A stretch of DNA of 64,000 bases from Carposina sasakii (Eukaryota; Arthropoda; Insecta; Lepidoptera; Carposinidae): assembly GCA_014607495.2 (NCBI GenBank), contig CP053161.1, forward strand, positions 1,240,001-1,304,000, given 5' to 3'. The notes beneath the pieces were generated by a model. It worked only from the letters and a program-made list of their open reading frames with translations, was not told the origin of the DNA and made no database searches. Position numbers and translations under genes: made by a program. Positions 20,836 through 31,199 of the stretch are shown here, in pieces (the stretch's first letter is position 1; each line of letters begins with the position of its first letter).

Positions 20836-21187
20836 CCTATATACGACTCTATTGTAGGAAACCGAAGCTTAACACCATGCAGCCTTTATGCACTTAATCT
20901 AGCAAATGGGAGAAAAGTAAGGGTGCTTTTACCATCCCTTTGTTTAATGAACCAGGAAGTTAACCCTGAATCATTGAACCATTCACACATGTACACAGTG
21001 AGGGTGTTTATTTTTGTGTACACTACTTAAGATTTATCCAACAAAAACTCGGTTTTATGGAACACGGCAAGGTGCAAAATAACTTCATGTGTCAAATTAC
21101 GTTTTTAGGTAATTATACTGGGGATAGTGAGGAGTAAATATTAAAAGCATACATTTGAAAGCATACATGTGAACATCTCGTGTTAAG
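20836..21187. other. No supported feature
   Basis: Unremarkable intergenic DNA. Confidence 0.4.
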
Positions 21188-21476
21188 GAAATAATTTAGC
21201 GGTGATAACACAGTGGTTAAAAAGTGCGCCTTACAAGCGAGGGGCATAAGTTCGATCCCAGTTACGGGCCCGTACCACTGAATATATTTCATGTACGGAT
21301 TTTCAAAAATTGTCACTTAGCTATACTCGAGGAGGGTTGGCGCCAGGCAGGCAGCCGGCGGTAAAACTAATGCCAAACTTTAGCAATGTAAATTTCGAAA
21401 GAAATCCTATAGCACTGACCCTATATAGGTATATAATGGGACAAGGGCAGGAAGATGAAGATGATTATGAAATAAT
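21188..21476 (+). mobile_element. Full-length tRNA-derived SINE (SINE-2) with 8-bp duplication
   Basis: GAAATAAT precedes (21188-21195) and follows (21469-21476) a 273-bp unit. The head has an A-box-like GTGATAACACAGTGG and the B box AGTTCGATCCC at 21249-21259. The body reads 'ccaggcaggcagccggcggt' and the tail ends 'gggcaggaagatgaagatga'. That tail matches the 3' end of the RTE-type LINE at 27681-28290, which would explain how the SINE is mobilised. A second full copy is at 63314-63563. Confidence 0.8.
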
Positions 21477-21864
21477 CATCCCTTCATCTTTATTCACTCT
21501 TATCATCTTTACTTACTCATATATCTTGTATATCATATTATGTAAATAAATAGTTGGTTATAAATATCGCACATGTTCTCGATTTTTTTTTGCTGTTTAT
21601 TATCTACCCAACTGTGTAAATTGAAATAAATATATCATTGCATATTATGAAAGATAAACTACATAAATCGTTCAGTTTTCATTATCTCTTATTAACATTC
21701 GTCGAGAATAAAATATAGAAAGTTGGACTAAAAGCGTGATTTTTCTTAAAGTAAATCCTAATCTATCAAATGGTAGGTGAGGACCTTTTTATGTGCGACA
21801 TCGTCAATCTTAGGCGACATTTAATTCCGCCTTGGGGAGTGGAGTGCTTCGAGGAAACAGTGGG
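21477..21864. other. No supported feature
   Basis: AT-rich intergenic DNA. Confidence 0.4.
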
Positions 21865-22022
21865 GATAAGCGCTGCTAAAAACTTTACAATACCAACCGA
21901 GAAGTTATTTAGTGCAATTCTAAATAGGTCTATATTAGAAATGGATAAGCGCTGCTAAAAACTTTACAATACCAACAGAGAAGTTATTTAGTGCAATTCT
22001 AAATAGGTCTATATTAGAAATG
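21865..22022. repeat. 79-bp tandem duplication
   Basis: Unit one (21865-21943) and unit two (21944-22022) both run from 'gataagcgctgctaaaaact' to 'ggtctatattagaaatg' and differ at one base that I can see (ACCGAG versus ACAGAG). There are only two units, so this looks like a recent local duplication. Confidence 0.85.
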
Positions 22023-22029
22023 TGAATTA

Positions 22030-22105
22030 ATTTAAAAAAAAATTTTTTTTTCCCAGCATTTTTTTTTATCTTTATTTGATGTATGTGTTTCTTAACTCTT
22101 TCAGT
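22030..22105 (+). repeat. Diverged relative of the right part of MITE family A
   Basis: A/T-run then 'cccagcattttttttt', 'tttatttgatgtatg' and 'tcttaactctttcag' parallels 'cccagcattttttttggcat', 'tttatttcatgtatag' and 'ttcgttaaagg' in family A. The terminus is not recognisable. Confidence 0.35.
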
Positions 22106-22547
22106 AGAAACACATAGAAAGTAGGAAAAAAATTATTAAGGTTTTTGCTTTTAGACTAACCACTAAGGCTATTGATACAAATTTTTAATGATGATTTATT
22201 CATTTCGTTGTGAATACACTGCAAAAAACTTAAGAGTAATAGTACTTTCATGTTAGTAAATATTAAACAGATAAATGAGCATAAAGTTGTTAAAACTATA
22301 ATTTTGTATCTCTCTAATTTCTAATTGCCCTTCTCTTTTCCTCGCCGCGGACCACGGCTCCGACCTCTCGCTCTACAAGTGAATTTAAAAAATATGAGTA
22401 TTCAAAGTTGTACACCTAAATAACTATAGGTATATATAAATTATTAAAATGGATTGTCTTATATTACAAGTGTCAAATCGCCATGGGTTTGATCTTGGAA
22501 GCGTTGGAAGAAAATCTGCATTGTGAGTTCATAATATCATATCACAT
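22106..22547. other. No supported feature
   Basis: AT-rich, with a GC-rich patch near 22340-22375 that I cannot interpret. Confidence 0.4.
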
Positions 22548-22735
22548 CAAATCAGCCTATTGCAGTCTACTACTGGACGTAGGCGCGCCCCATAGAGCAC
22601 GCCGCAAGGCTTACTGTAATAGGGGGGTTTTTCCCATAGTCACCAAACTAGGCAGGCTGGTTGGTGACCGCAGTGTTATTTTCTGACTTTTTTGTAAACA
22701 CGGGAGGCGCTTCTGCCCACCTCCCGGAAACCCTT
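22548..22735 (-). mobile_element. LINE tail (type T), minus strand
   Basis: 'tcagcctattgcagtctact', 'acgccgcaaggcttactgta', 'ttggtgaccgcagtgttatt' and 'cccacctcccggaaaccctt' are the reverse of 3140-3330 and extend further 5'. An open frame over it is incidental. Confidence 0.68.
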
Positions 22736-23327
22736 AAAGAACCACTGTCATCCATTTTAATAAAATTAATTACAGTGAACCCTTGATCTCTTAAAAGGAT
22801 ATACCTATAATATATCAGATAAATCCGAATTCGCGAAATTCAACGATTTTTTTTCCATTTACCAATGTGTCAACCCTTTGTCAGTCTTTTGGCTAGTCTC
22901 TTTCTATTCATCTTTCTTGAATGATGTCACAGAGAGACATGATTTCTACAAATTACTTAATATAGGTTTTTTTTCTCAGAATAAAAAATGAAGAAATATA
23001 TTTTGAAATAGTCAAGATGTTTATAACTACTTGCATTGTGACTACATTATAACATGGTTTCGCATTGACGTTTGATGTCATAACGATTCCATGAATATAC
23101 CCACGCCAAATGAAGGCTCTAATAATTCTAATTTAATAAGGGATTATCGTAAGCGGATATACTTTTCTATACTCTATATTCTACGTTACCTGCACTATTA
23201 CCATTATTATAAAACTTTCCACTTATTCATTCATAATCATTACCTCGATACAATACGCATGCTATGTTCCAACACAAAGTATTTGTATTTGCTACTACAA
23301 TACTTAATACTTATACTAACGTTTACA
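22736..23327. other. No supported gene
   Basis: AT-rich DNA. An open frame at 23091-23417 runs from here into the next LINE tail and is not credible as a gene. Confidence 0.45.
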
Positions 23328-23545
23328 TCGTCTTCAGCCTATTGCAGTCCATTGCTAGACGTAGGCCTCCCCCGGGGCACGCCACAAGGCTACTGCCATG
23401 GCGGATTTTGCCTATAGTCACCACGCTGGGCAGTCGGGTTGGTGACCGCAGTGTGATTTTCGGACTATGTTGTCAGCACGGGAGACGCCTCCCGGAAACC
23501 TTTAATCACCTCGTATGATACCCAGGGGCAAGCACGAGGTGGTAT
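23328..23545 (-). mobile_element. LINE tail (type T), minus strand, longest copy
   Basis: 'ttcagcctattgcagtccat', 'ggcctcccccggggcacgcc', 'gtcaccacgctgggcagtcg' and 'ttgtcagcacgggagacgcc', then 'cctcgtatgatacccagggg'. It is the best reference for the type T tail in this window. Confidence 0.7.
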
Positions 23546-25344
23546 AAACTCTAATCTGCCGGAACCACACGGCTAACGTCTACATAATACCAATATATTG
23601 TAAACTTGTATTGTGTGTTCTGTTTACATGTACGAAACTTTGTAAACGATTCCAAAACAATTCGAAATTGAAATAATGCGAATGTCATGTTATACCTACA
23701 GGCTGCGTAAATTATATTTTCGTTCCCATAATGGGCTATTGTTATTTTAATGGGATAATTTGGATTCATTAAGACCGTAATATAATATAAAGATATTGAA
23801 GTTTATAAATTGTTTTTCATCCTGTTTGTTCGGGAAGGTCAAAAGATTGTAAGCTTTTAAAAGGTCTTTCTAAACGTTTTATGCTAGTTTTCCACGGTGC
23901 TATGCACCTGTATGATTTTGCGGACGGACGCAGACCAGCCAGTACCTACGCCCCGTGGGAAGAGTATTGTCCTTGCATCTGTACCTCTTAATATTATAAG
24001 TGTGAAGGTAATTTAATGTTTACATTTTATACGTGGGACTTAATAGGCTAACCTCTTTAGGGGATAATGGGCGTGACTATATTATGAATGTATCTATATA
24101 ATATAAAACTCAAGATATAAGCGTGTAAATTTGTAATACTGTGCTTAGAACAGTCACTATTTCAAGATCAAGTAGTAGTATGAATATTATGGTAGTTTGA
24201 ATACCAGAATCCCAAATCCAATTTGCCGAAGAAAGTGTTCAGAACAGAAAACCTTGAGCCACTTTTCACCTTCTTTTCAACTGCTGTAATTTATACCCAT
24301 AGCCATCGCACGGAAACAATCTCTCGGGTCTTGGAACCCTCTGAGGGATCATGGTGGCTCACATGGGAGCTTTGATAAAATTTGCGTTAAAATTTCTGTC
24401 GCAAGGAGCTCACAACGCAAATATGATTTGTCCTGTTCGCGCATGTACAATTGAGCGAATATACAATAATATGATTTATTTATGCTTATATCACACCAGC
24501 TGTTAGCCTAGACTTCGTCCAGATGGACTTCAGAATGTAAATTCATTTTATAGTACGACACGTCCTACGTAGAACTGAGTAACTGAAAATCACAAATTTT
24601 ACAGGAGAGCGTTTTTAAAATTTGCAATACTAAAATACGCTATTAGGTACTCTGTTGTTTTGAGGACTACAGTTACAAAAATTGGTATACAGCTATTAAT
24701 TTTAAGGTTGAATGAAATTATATTTTTAAAATATTTTTTTGTTAATAAGTTTTGTAGTTAATTCACATACATGGTTTTTCGCTGCTATACTATCTAAAAA
24801 AATACGGTAAGTAGTAGACGTATATATATTCGTGGGAGCTTAAGAGCGATTATTGCACCTAACTGACCACTTATATTGAATATTTTAACACTGAATAAGT
24901 ATGTAAGTGTACGATACCTATAGCATAATAAAAATGTAATGTAATAAAAAAAATATGTTTCCAATATAAAAGTGTGTAAGTATATAAATACCTGTTAAAT
25001 ATAAAATAGCATACCAACATAGAAGTATGTAAGTGTACAGTTAACTACTTTTACGGTGAAATTGAAAAAAAAAATGATAATAATGACAGTTAAAAGTAAA
25101 AAAAATGTATTAATTTTGAATTATAAATACATAGTACGAGTATATCTCATTTAATGCACACTTTAATGCACGGCACTATAAGAAATAATAAAATGGTGTT
25201 TTTAAATATATATTTCGATTCACCTGGCGTTGTTTGACACGGTATTTCAATTTACAATTAAAGTACGTTGTCTCTTTCCGTGAAAGCCATCTTGTTGGCC
25301 TAGTAATAAAGATCCTGTCTATGACAAAAAGTGATATAAGCTAA
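23546..25344. other. No supported gene, about 1.8 kb
   Basis: AT-rich. 'caccagctgttagcctagac' with 'ttcgtccagatgg' at about 24494 resembles the start of a common lepidopteran repeat seen again at 54117. 'agtatgtaagtgtac' occurs twice (about 24898 and 25025). No coding pattern. Confidence 0.45.
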
Positions 25345-25412
25345 ATTTTGAGTTGTGCCCATATAATTATTGCAGGTGCGCTATGTCCTTCTCAGTTCTA
25401 TCAGCTATACCT
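25345..25412 (+). repeat. 68-bp dispersed repeat L, copy 1
   Basis: 'tgcccatataattattgcag', 'gtgcgctatgtccttctcag' and 'ttctatcagctatacc' recur with few changes at 27266-27335. Class unknown. Confidence 0.6.
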
Positions 25413-26063
25413 ATAGGTATATGTAAACCAGATTTCAAGAATATTGGTTGAGTATAAAGGGTTAATAAACAAACTTACTTATAACATTGAACCAATATTT
25501 TGCACTTAGAAAAGATATTTAGAATCAAAAGTGTTCCTATCTATTTTGATAGCTCGTCTGCACATCCTGTCACAAAAAATCTGTGTAATGTTTCGTTTTA
25601 GTGCTTGATAGGTATATAAATAAGCAAATATACCTACTTAAATATATACAACATTTTACTTCCACTCTTAATGTTATAAGTAAGGCTTTATAGATTCATG
25701 TCACAGCGGCTTTTATCGGGTAGACGGTTCGTTATTCAATGATTTAATTACTTATTCGTAGCCAAAATTGTTTCCACAGAATAAAATACAAAGGATAATT
25801 AACTATCTCTTAATATCGGCAATATTTGTCGTTAATTTTGTCTTATAGTTTTTATTTAAACCTATTTAAATTATTCAATGAGTGACTGAAAACTGAAATT
25901 CTATATTTGCCTTTAGTTTTACTTGTTCTACAAGTATTTAAAATCTTAATGCGGAATGGAAACGTGTAGTATCGGTATCTCGGTACAATTTTTTAGAATT
26001 TTTTTTTCAATATGATTTCTGCCAGATAATGGGCGTGACAATATTTACTTTATTTTTTTTATT
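25413..26063. other. No supported feature
   Basis: AT-rich intergenic DNA. 'gttgagtataaagggttaat' with 'aaacaaacttactt' near 25448 resembles 54195-54240. Confidence 0.4.
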
Positions 26064-26168
26064 TCTGCCTGTCGGCCGTAAAAACAAATCTCTGGCAATC
26101 TGAATTTTGAAAGAAATAATATTGCGCCGATCCCATAAACAATGGGTTACGGGCAGGAAGATGATGAT
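26064..26168 (+). mobile_element. SINE-2 3' fragment
   Basis: 'ctgcctgtcggccgtaaaaa', 'tctctggcaatctgaatttt', 'atattgcgccgatcccataa' and 'gggcaggaagatgatgattt' match the last third of the SINEs at 21196 and 63314. The tRNA-like head is absent. Confidence 0.72.
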
Positions 26169-26517
26169 TTCTGCCAGATAACTCTTCTAAGGCCTAACTA
26201 CAACGTAGCTATATTTCAGTCATAAAAAAAGTTTTTCTTACATCATTTAACTAAGTATACCGCTTTTGTATCATTAATCTCGTGGAGTGCTGTCAAATAA
26301 ATCAGCATGAGTGGGTCACATTACAGCCGGCGTTTTGTACCGACCAAGTTTGCTTTCAGCTGCAATTACATTACAACTATGCATTATGGTGACACATAAT
26401 TACTTCTTTCGCTTTTCCTTCAACCACTTTCAAAATTTACAGTTACCTACATAATGATAAAGATGACTGTGCAATTGTGCATTTCAATCGTAAATGTTCA
26501 TTTTACATACAATAGAT
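26169..26517. other. No supported feature
   Basis: Unremarkable intergenic DNA. Confidence 0.4.
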
Positions 26518-26710
26518 ACGGCTGTGTTCCCGAGATAAGGCCAGAACTGTAGGGTCACAAAAGAGATCCCGCAGTCACGCTGAACATAGTGGAGACAGAT
26601 GTAAATGATCATTGAAAAGTAGCTAGCTTATCGTCTGAGAGAATGCCTGAGTTCCGTAGTCGGCTCTTATGACATTCACGGAAAGCACCGCATCAGCACA
26701 GCATTATATA
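26518..26710 (+). repeat. Interspersed repeat family D, near full length
   Basis: 'cggctgtgttcccgagataa', 'ccagaactgtagggtcacaa', 'gatcccgcagtcacgctgaa', 'agatgtaaatgatcattgaa', 'gagttccgtagtcggctctt', 'acggaaagcaccgcatcagc'. Confidence 0.7.
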
Positions 26711-27015
26711 TAATTTTGTAACGACATAATTTTCTTTTTAATGATACAGTACTGAGGTTACAAAGTACAAAGTATTTTTTTTTCCAATACAAAAGATACA
26801 TAGTTATCTACCGGAGTTGCAAAAATTTCCATCTAATTTCCCTCGTACAAGGTTTACACAGAAATATAAATTCGTGGCGCATTGGACCAACCCGTAAATC
26901 TAAATTAGACAAACGCGCGGCCGCGAGAGATTCATCACTCATATGTGCTCATATCATTTAAATTCAAAAGGATCCAACAAAGCCCTACCGACGCGTGCCG
27001 TGCTCGTGATGTGGT

Positions 27016-27048
27016 GTTGGTCGATGTGTGCCAATGCATCGACCAACG
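27016..27048. repeat. Short perfect hairpin, 11-bp stem
   Basis: GTTGGTCGATG and CATCGACCAAC enclose a 10-nt loop. It lies in a GC-richer patch of unknown nature. Confidence 0.5.
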
Positions 27049-27265
27049 CTACAACAAAGATTGGCAATGTTGATTTGCATGTCACTTTTCAAGGTGTCCT
27101 AGGATAGCTGTACCGTAATACAGCGCTGCAGTAGTGAATGACTTCACTAGAACGTTGTCGATGTAAACAACGGTGTCAACCGTTCGATAGGTATGTTGAT
27201 GCTGATTGACGCTATGTTTGGGCTAGTCCACTCTGATCATAATGCTGACACCATTGTTTACATCA

Positions 27266-27335
27266 TAAATTTTGATTTGTGCCCATATATTATTGCAGGT
27301 GCGCTATGTCCTTCTCAATTCTATCAGCTATACTT
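27266..27335 (+). repeat. Dispersed repeat L, copy 2
   Basis: Matches 25345-25412 in the same orientation. Two open frames across it share no similarity with a known protein. Confidence 0.6.
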
Positions 27336-27520
27336 ATATGCTTCGGCTTTGCTATTGCTTTTACGTTATCAGGGGGCTGATCATAAGTCATGCTTTCGGG
27401 TACACTCTGATCAGTTTCGTCTCAAATAAAACGAATGAAAAGTTGAATCCGATCGCGTGAACAGATTTCACCGAGACAACGCAGGTATATGATAATGTCT
27501 ATTCTGATCACATTAACTTC

Positions 27521-28408
27521 ATTATGAAAAATGAAATCCTCTGATTTCATTTTACTATTCTCTGATACTTCCCTAGTATCAGACTAATAGTAATTAGAAA
27601 AATTAAATCACAGGTTTTTTCTTTTAAAATTACTCTTAATTTGCTAGGGAGTATCAGAGAATTCAAAAATGAATTACATTCATCATCTTCCTGCCCTGTT
27701 CCCATTTATTTGGGGTCGGCGCAATATGTACTTTTCTTCCATTCATCCCTATTATCCGTCATCTCATTGCTCACTCCCAGTACACGCATATTCTCTCTCA
27801 TACAGTCTATCCAACATTTCTTTTGGTCTACCTCGTCCTTTATATCCATCCACATTCATGCACAACGCTCTCTGTAAAATATGCCTATCATCCCGTCGCT
27901 TTACATGCCCGTACCAAGACAGACGGTTACTTCGTAACTTGTCTGTGATCGGCGCAACTTTCAGACTTCCTCTTATACACTAATTTCTCATTTTATCCAT
28001 TATTTTGACTCCACCCAAACATCCATCATAACATTATCATCTCGCTTACATGCAGTCGATTTTCATACTTCTTTTTTACGGCCCAGCATTCAGATCCATA
28101 CAAGACGACAGGTCAAATTACGGTCTAGTACACCTTACCCTTTAGCTTTAACGGCATCCGGGCATCGCATTATACCTCGGTCTATTTCCCCATCCTCTTG
28201 TAAGACAGAGCCTAGGTACTTAAAGTTTAAACAGAACGGCAATGCCACACCATCAAGGGATATTACCATAGAGCTGGAGAGACCGCCGAAATCACAAAAC
28301 ATTTTATCTTTGAAAATATTTTATCTTTTGTTTTTTTTTTCTGTGTACAATAAAGAATTATGAATGAAATAATTATGGATGAAATCAGAGGATTTCATTT
28401 TTCATAAT
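27521..28408. mobile_element. 888-bp interval bounded by perfect 30-bp inverted repeats
   Basis: 27521-27550 (ATTATGAAAAATGAAATCCT...) is the exact reverse complement of 28379-28408. Each repeat contains its own small palindrome around CCTCTGATTTC. A second inverted pair, 'attctctgatacttcccta' with 'tagggagtatcagagaat', lies at about 27557-27575 and 27645-27664. The interior is mostly a minus-strand LINE tail (27681-28290). I infer a foldback or TIR element that received a LINE insertion; no transposase is present. Confidence 0.6.
27681..28290 (-). pseudogene. RTE-type LINE: 3' part of reverse transcriptase ORF and tail
   Basis: On the minus strand, broken frames give pieces typical of the C-terminal region of RTE-clade LINE proteins. 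They include FKYLGSVLQEDGEID near 28200, a CMDLNAG-type stretch at about 28100, KRNVGTV-like remnants, and MRENMRVLGVSNEMTDNRDE near 27740-27800. Several stops and frameshifts separate them, so it is dead. The final 50 bases ('atattgcgccgaccccaaat', 'gggcaggaagatgatg') are shared with SINE-2. It is 5'-truncated near 28290. It is a different RTE lineage from the copies at 32881 and 51143. Confidence 0.7.
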
Positions 28409-29654
28409 TCAATCATAATACACATCTGAAAGATAGAGAAATATTATGTGAAAATAACTTTACCTTTACATGTTTCATAATATTTTCCTACATTTAAAAT
28501 TTCTCGTTTCTCGAATATATTGAACTAGCCATGTTTCGCGCATCCCTCGAGTATTTGGAGTCAATTCTTGTATTTTCGTTATCAATAGAGCATATTTCTG
28601 GAGCATTTGCGGGGTAACTTCGAACATTTTCTAAATGTGTCATAATATAAACATTTTCGTCCTTTTGAGTCTGTGAGAATATGATAAGTGCATGCCGACA
28701 ATATTGCTACAAAGATTTTGATTTAAAAAAAAGTATATATAACTATATAGATATTATTTAAAATATTATGTAGGTAGCTTAGCTATACATATTATAAACT
28801 TTGACTACGCCATATACATCGAAATAGAGATCTAGGGAATATTACAGATTTATCATTGTAAAACTCACTCCTCGGGTGGTTTCAATGGAAAAAATCTACT
28901 GAGAATACCAACCATAAACTTGGTCCTCTTGACAATGGCTATCAAGGTTTTGTGTCAAAAGCAAGTTATCCAGGAAAATTGGATTTGTCGTTTCGATTTG
29001 CCGCGCACTAGCCGTGAAGAACTGGCAGGAAATATTGCCAGAGTGCGACCTAAAGAGTATGGATCAAATAAATTAATAAAAGTAGGTGGTGAGTGTTTTT
29101 GACAACTTTCTTAATGGCCTGTTTAAATATGCTTTTATGCTGTTTATAACGTATTTTCAAGTATAATTATTATTTCATACTCGATATTTCTCATTGTTAT
29201 TGTAGTAATTTAGCTGTAAATGTTACTGGTACTATGTTTATAGCTGTTGGTATTCCTAATGCCAAATAAATAAATTAGGTAATTAATAAAAAATAAAAAA
29301 ACTTTCAATCTAAGATATGTTTTCTCTTTGAAATATAAGCATTTATAAGATAACATAATTCTTCTTGTTTTAACTTAGCGTATAAACTTAGTTCACATTT
29401 TCAGGACTCGTAGTAGTGGTTTCATAATGTTGTATAAATGTATTTTAAATTTCGATATTATAAATACATTAGGCACTGACCAAATGTTTCGCAGATAATC
29501 ATAATCTTCTTTTGAGTATTATAACGAATTCAGTATTTAAATTTAAATGTTTTGCTAAAAAGTTATGTCTAATTAGTGCCAACTTTTTTGTAACTTAATG
29601 CAACGAAAAAATTAAAATAACAGTTCCACAATAGTGGACTGTCATTAATTAAGA
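28409..29654. other. No supported gene, about 1.2 kb
   Basis: AT-rich. A 60-codon open frame at 28920-29102 reads RFDLPRTSREELAGNIARVRP in part, which has reasonable composition, but there is no flanking support and I do not recognise it. Confidence 0.4.
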
Positions 29655-29752
29655 ACTATATACTATACGCCAACCGTCGTGGCATACGCAGTCATAAAAG
29701 GTTATACGACAGCGCGTGCCACGATGGTTGGCGTATGGTATAATAAGTCAAG
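29655..29752. mobile_element. Short foldback MITE (family J)
   Basis: TATACGCCAACCGTCGTGGC at the left is answered by 'gccacgatggttggcgtat' plus 'ggtata' at the right, about 26 bp of inverted repeat with a few mismatches around a roughly 40-bp centre. The left arm plus 'gcatacgcagtcataaaa' reappears, reversed, inside the hairpin-rich element at about 20077-20108. 'cgccaacaactgtggcatac' at about 30480 may be a third remnant. Confidence 0.6.
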
Positions 29753-29754
29753 CA

Positions 29755-29885
29755 ATAACCAATCTTGAGGGATTTTTTGCATATTAGAGATTCAACCGTC
29801 AAATTGTTTTCATACAATATTTGAAAAATGGAACCAAAATTCTTAGATTCTCCTTGATCTCTAACATTGAAATTGGCCGTAGGCA
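29755..29885. mobile_element. Palindromic MITE-like repeat E, copy 3
   Basis: 'accaatcttgagggattttt' to 'ctctaacattgaaattggcc' matches copies at 2693 and 11815 across the full length, with more divergence. It sits directly after the family J MITE. Confidence 0.58.
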
Positions 29886-30299
29886 AAAATTTTCTTAACT
29901 CCGTCCCTCATTTGGATACGTGCAGCCAAAATCTCTCTCACTGCTTTGTCGGTCTTAAGTATCCTCATTATGACCTCAAAGAGTCAAACAAAAATACATT
30001 ACCCAATAGCAAACCTGATATAATTAGTACAATTGATTCAATATCTTCAACAAATAACAATAAATTGCAACATCAAAAGGATATAAATAGAGTTGTTAAT
30101 TCAAGTTGCTTTGTTGGTATTCGGCCAAGAAATAAAACGAACCCGTCCCGCCCACACTATTGGCGGGTGCGATTTATTCTCCCTTCTTAATAGTACAACA
30201 TACGGCTTCCAATATAAGCTTGTACAGTCACTGAATAAAAAGATTTGTCAGTTTACAACGTGAATGAAAACTGAGTGCTTCACTTATTCACTATGGGTG
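29886..30299. other. No supported gene; possible LTR-like sequence at 30110-30299
   Basis: An open frame from 29867 to 30190 starts inside repeat E and ends in a motif KTNPSRPHYWRVRFILPS. I do not recognise a family. 'cccgcccacactattggcgg' at about 30148 is a small GC-rich hairpin of a kind seen in some insect LTRs, but no second LTR is visible. Confidence 0.3.
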
Positions 30300-30423
30300 C
30301 GCCCACCACCGGGCCCTACACCCTCCACTGACCCTCGGATCTGATAACTCATAACTGCGAAAACAGGCACTTGCACTAACTACAATCGCCACGAGAAACC
30401 AGACCCGAGCACCTAGCATGCAA
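30300..30423 (+). repeat. Family I repeat, plus-strand copy
   Basis: 'gcgcccaccaccgggcccta', 'caccctccactgaccctcgg', 'ccacgagaaaccagacccga' and 'gcacctagcatgcaaga' match the insert at 15151-15270 in the opposite orientation. No duplication is visible around this copy. Confidence 0.6.
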
Positions 30424-30829
30424 GACAATACATTGCACTATTCCGAAATCAAAAACTAGATAAATAATCTACATATGTTTCGCCAACAACTGTGGCATAC
30501 TCAGAATTATAGAAATTAGTAAATTAGTAAACCACTAATTATTATGAAACTCTAAAACCCAACACATTACCTACACAGAATTAACTACCCTCTACTAAGT
30601 ATTAAAAATATATATAAATAATTACCCACCATTATTTATATTTCAGATAAACAACACAAACCAAATAGTATTGGGTGAATTAGTTAAATTTTAATGAAAA
30701 AATTAAAAATTCACCAAAATATTGATAAATTAGTAAAGGAAAACAAGGATGTATGCAACAACATATTTCATTGCCAACAAAAACAAAAATTGTTATTGAC
30801 ATTGACAAGCCATTATATACTAAGGTTAC
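30424..30829. other. No supported feature
   Basis: AT-rich DNA between family I and the Penelope-like fragment. Confidence 0.4.
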
Positions 30830-31188
30830 TATTTATTTATTCTAGCAATTGAATTTAAACGTGAAGAAGAAAACTCAACTTGTTCATTTAAAAGGTTTAC
30901 ACCAGAATATTTGGCCTTCAAAACACGTATATAGGCTAACAAAACTGGAATTCTATGATTTGAAACTAACAAGTGTTTGGCAAAATGTGATTTTTCAGGG
31001 AAATTGTTCCTGTAAGCTGCCAGATGTCCTTGGTACCTAATCTTGAAGTTACGACCCGTTTGACCTATATAAATAGAATCACAATCCGGACAGTATAAAC
31101 TATAAACTCCTGATTTTTTATCAATTGGTAATATTTGTTGTATTGTAACGCCTACAATTTCATTTACTTCACTTATAGTAAAAATTAT
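30830..31188 (-). pseudogene. Penelope-like element fragment: GIY-YIG endonuclease domain
   Basis: On the minus strand one frame is open from about 31200 to a stop at 30829-30831. It shows KKSGVYSLYCPDCDSIYIGQ (GVY at 31110-31102, YIG at 31071-31063), then TGRNFKIRYQGHL, FAKHLLVSNHRIP and a C-terminal LLNEQVEF. This is the arrangement of the C-terminal GIY-YIG endonuclease of Penelope-like retroelements, where the cysteines between GIY and YIG form part of a metal-binding insert. The reverse transcriptase domain is missing; upstream of 31200 the frame has stops (in-frame TAG at about 31248-31246). About 120 residues survive without interruption. Confidence 0.75.
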
Positions 31189-31199
31189 TATGTAGGTAT

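Noticed and set aside
23091..23518. Frames of 108 and 84 codons
   Set aside because: They run from unique DNA into a LINE tail in antisense.
30110..30300. LTR of a retrovirus-like element
   Set aside because: No second LTR, no primer-binding site that I can confirm and no gag or pol frames nearby.
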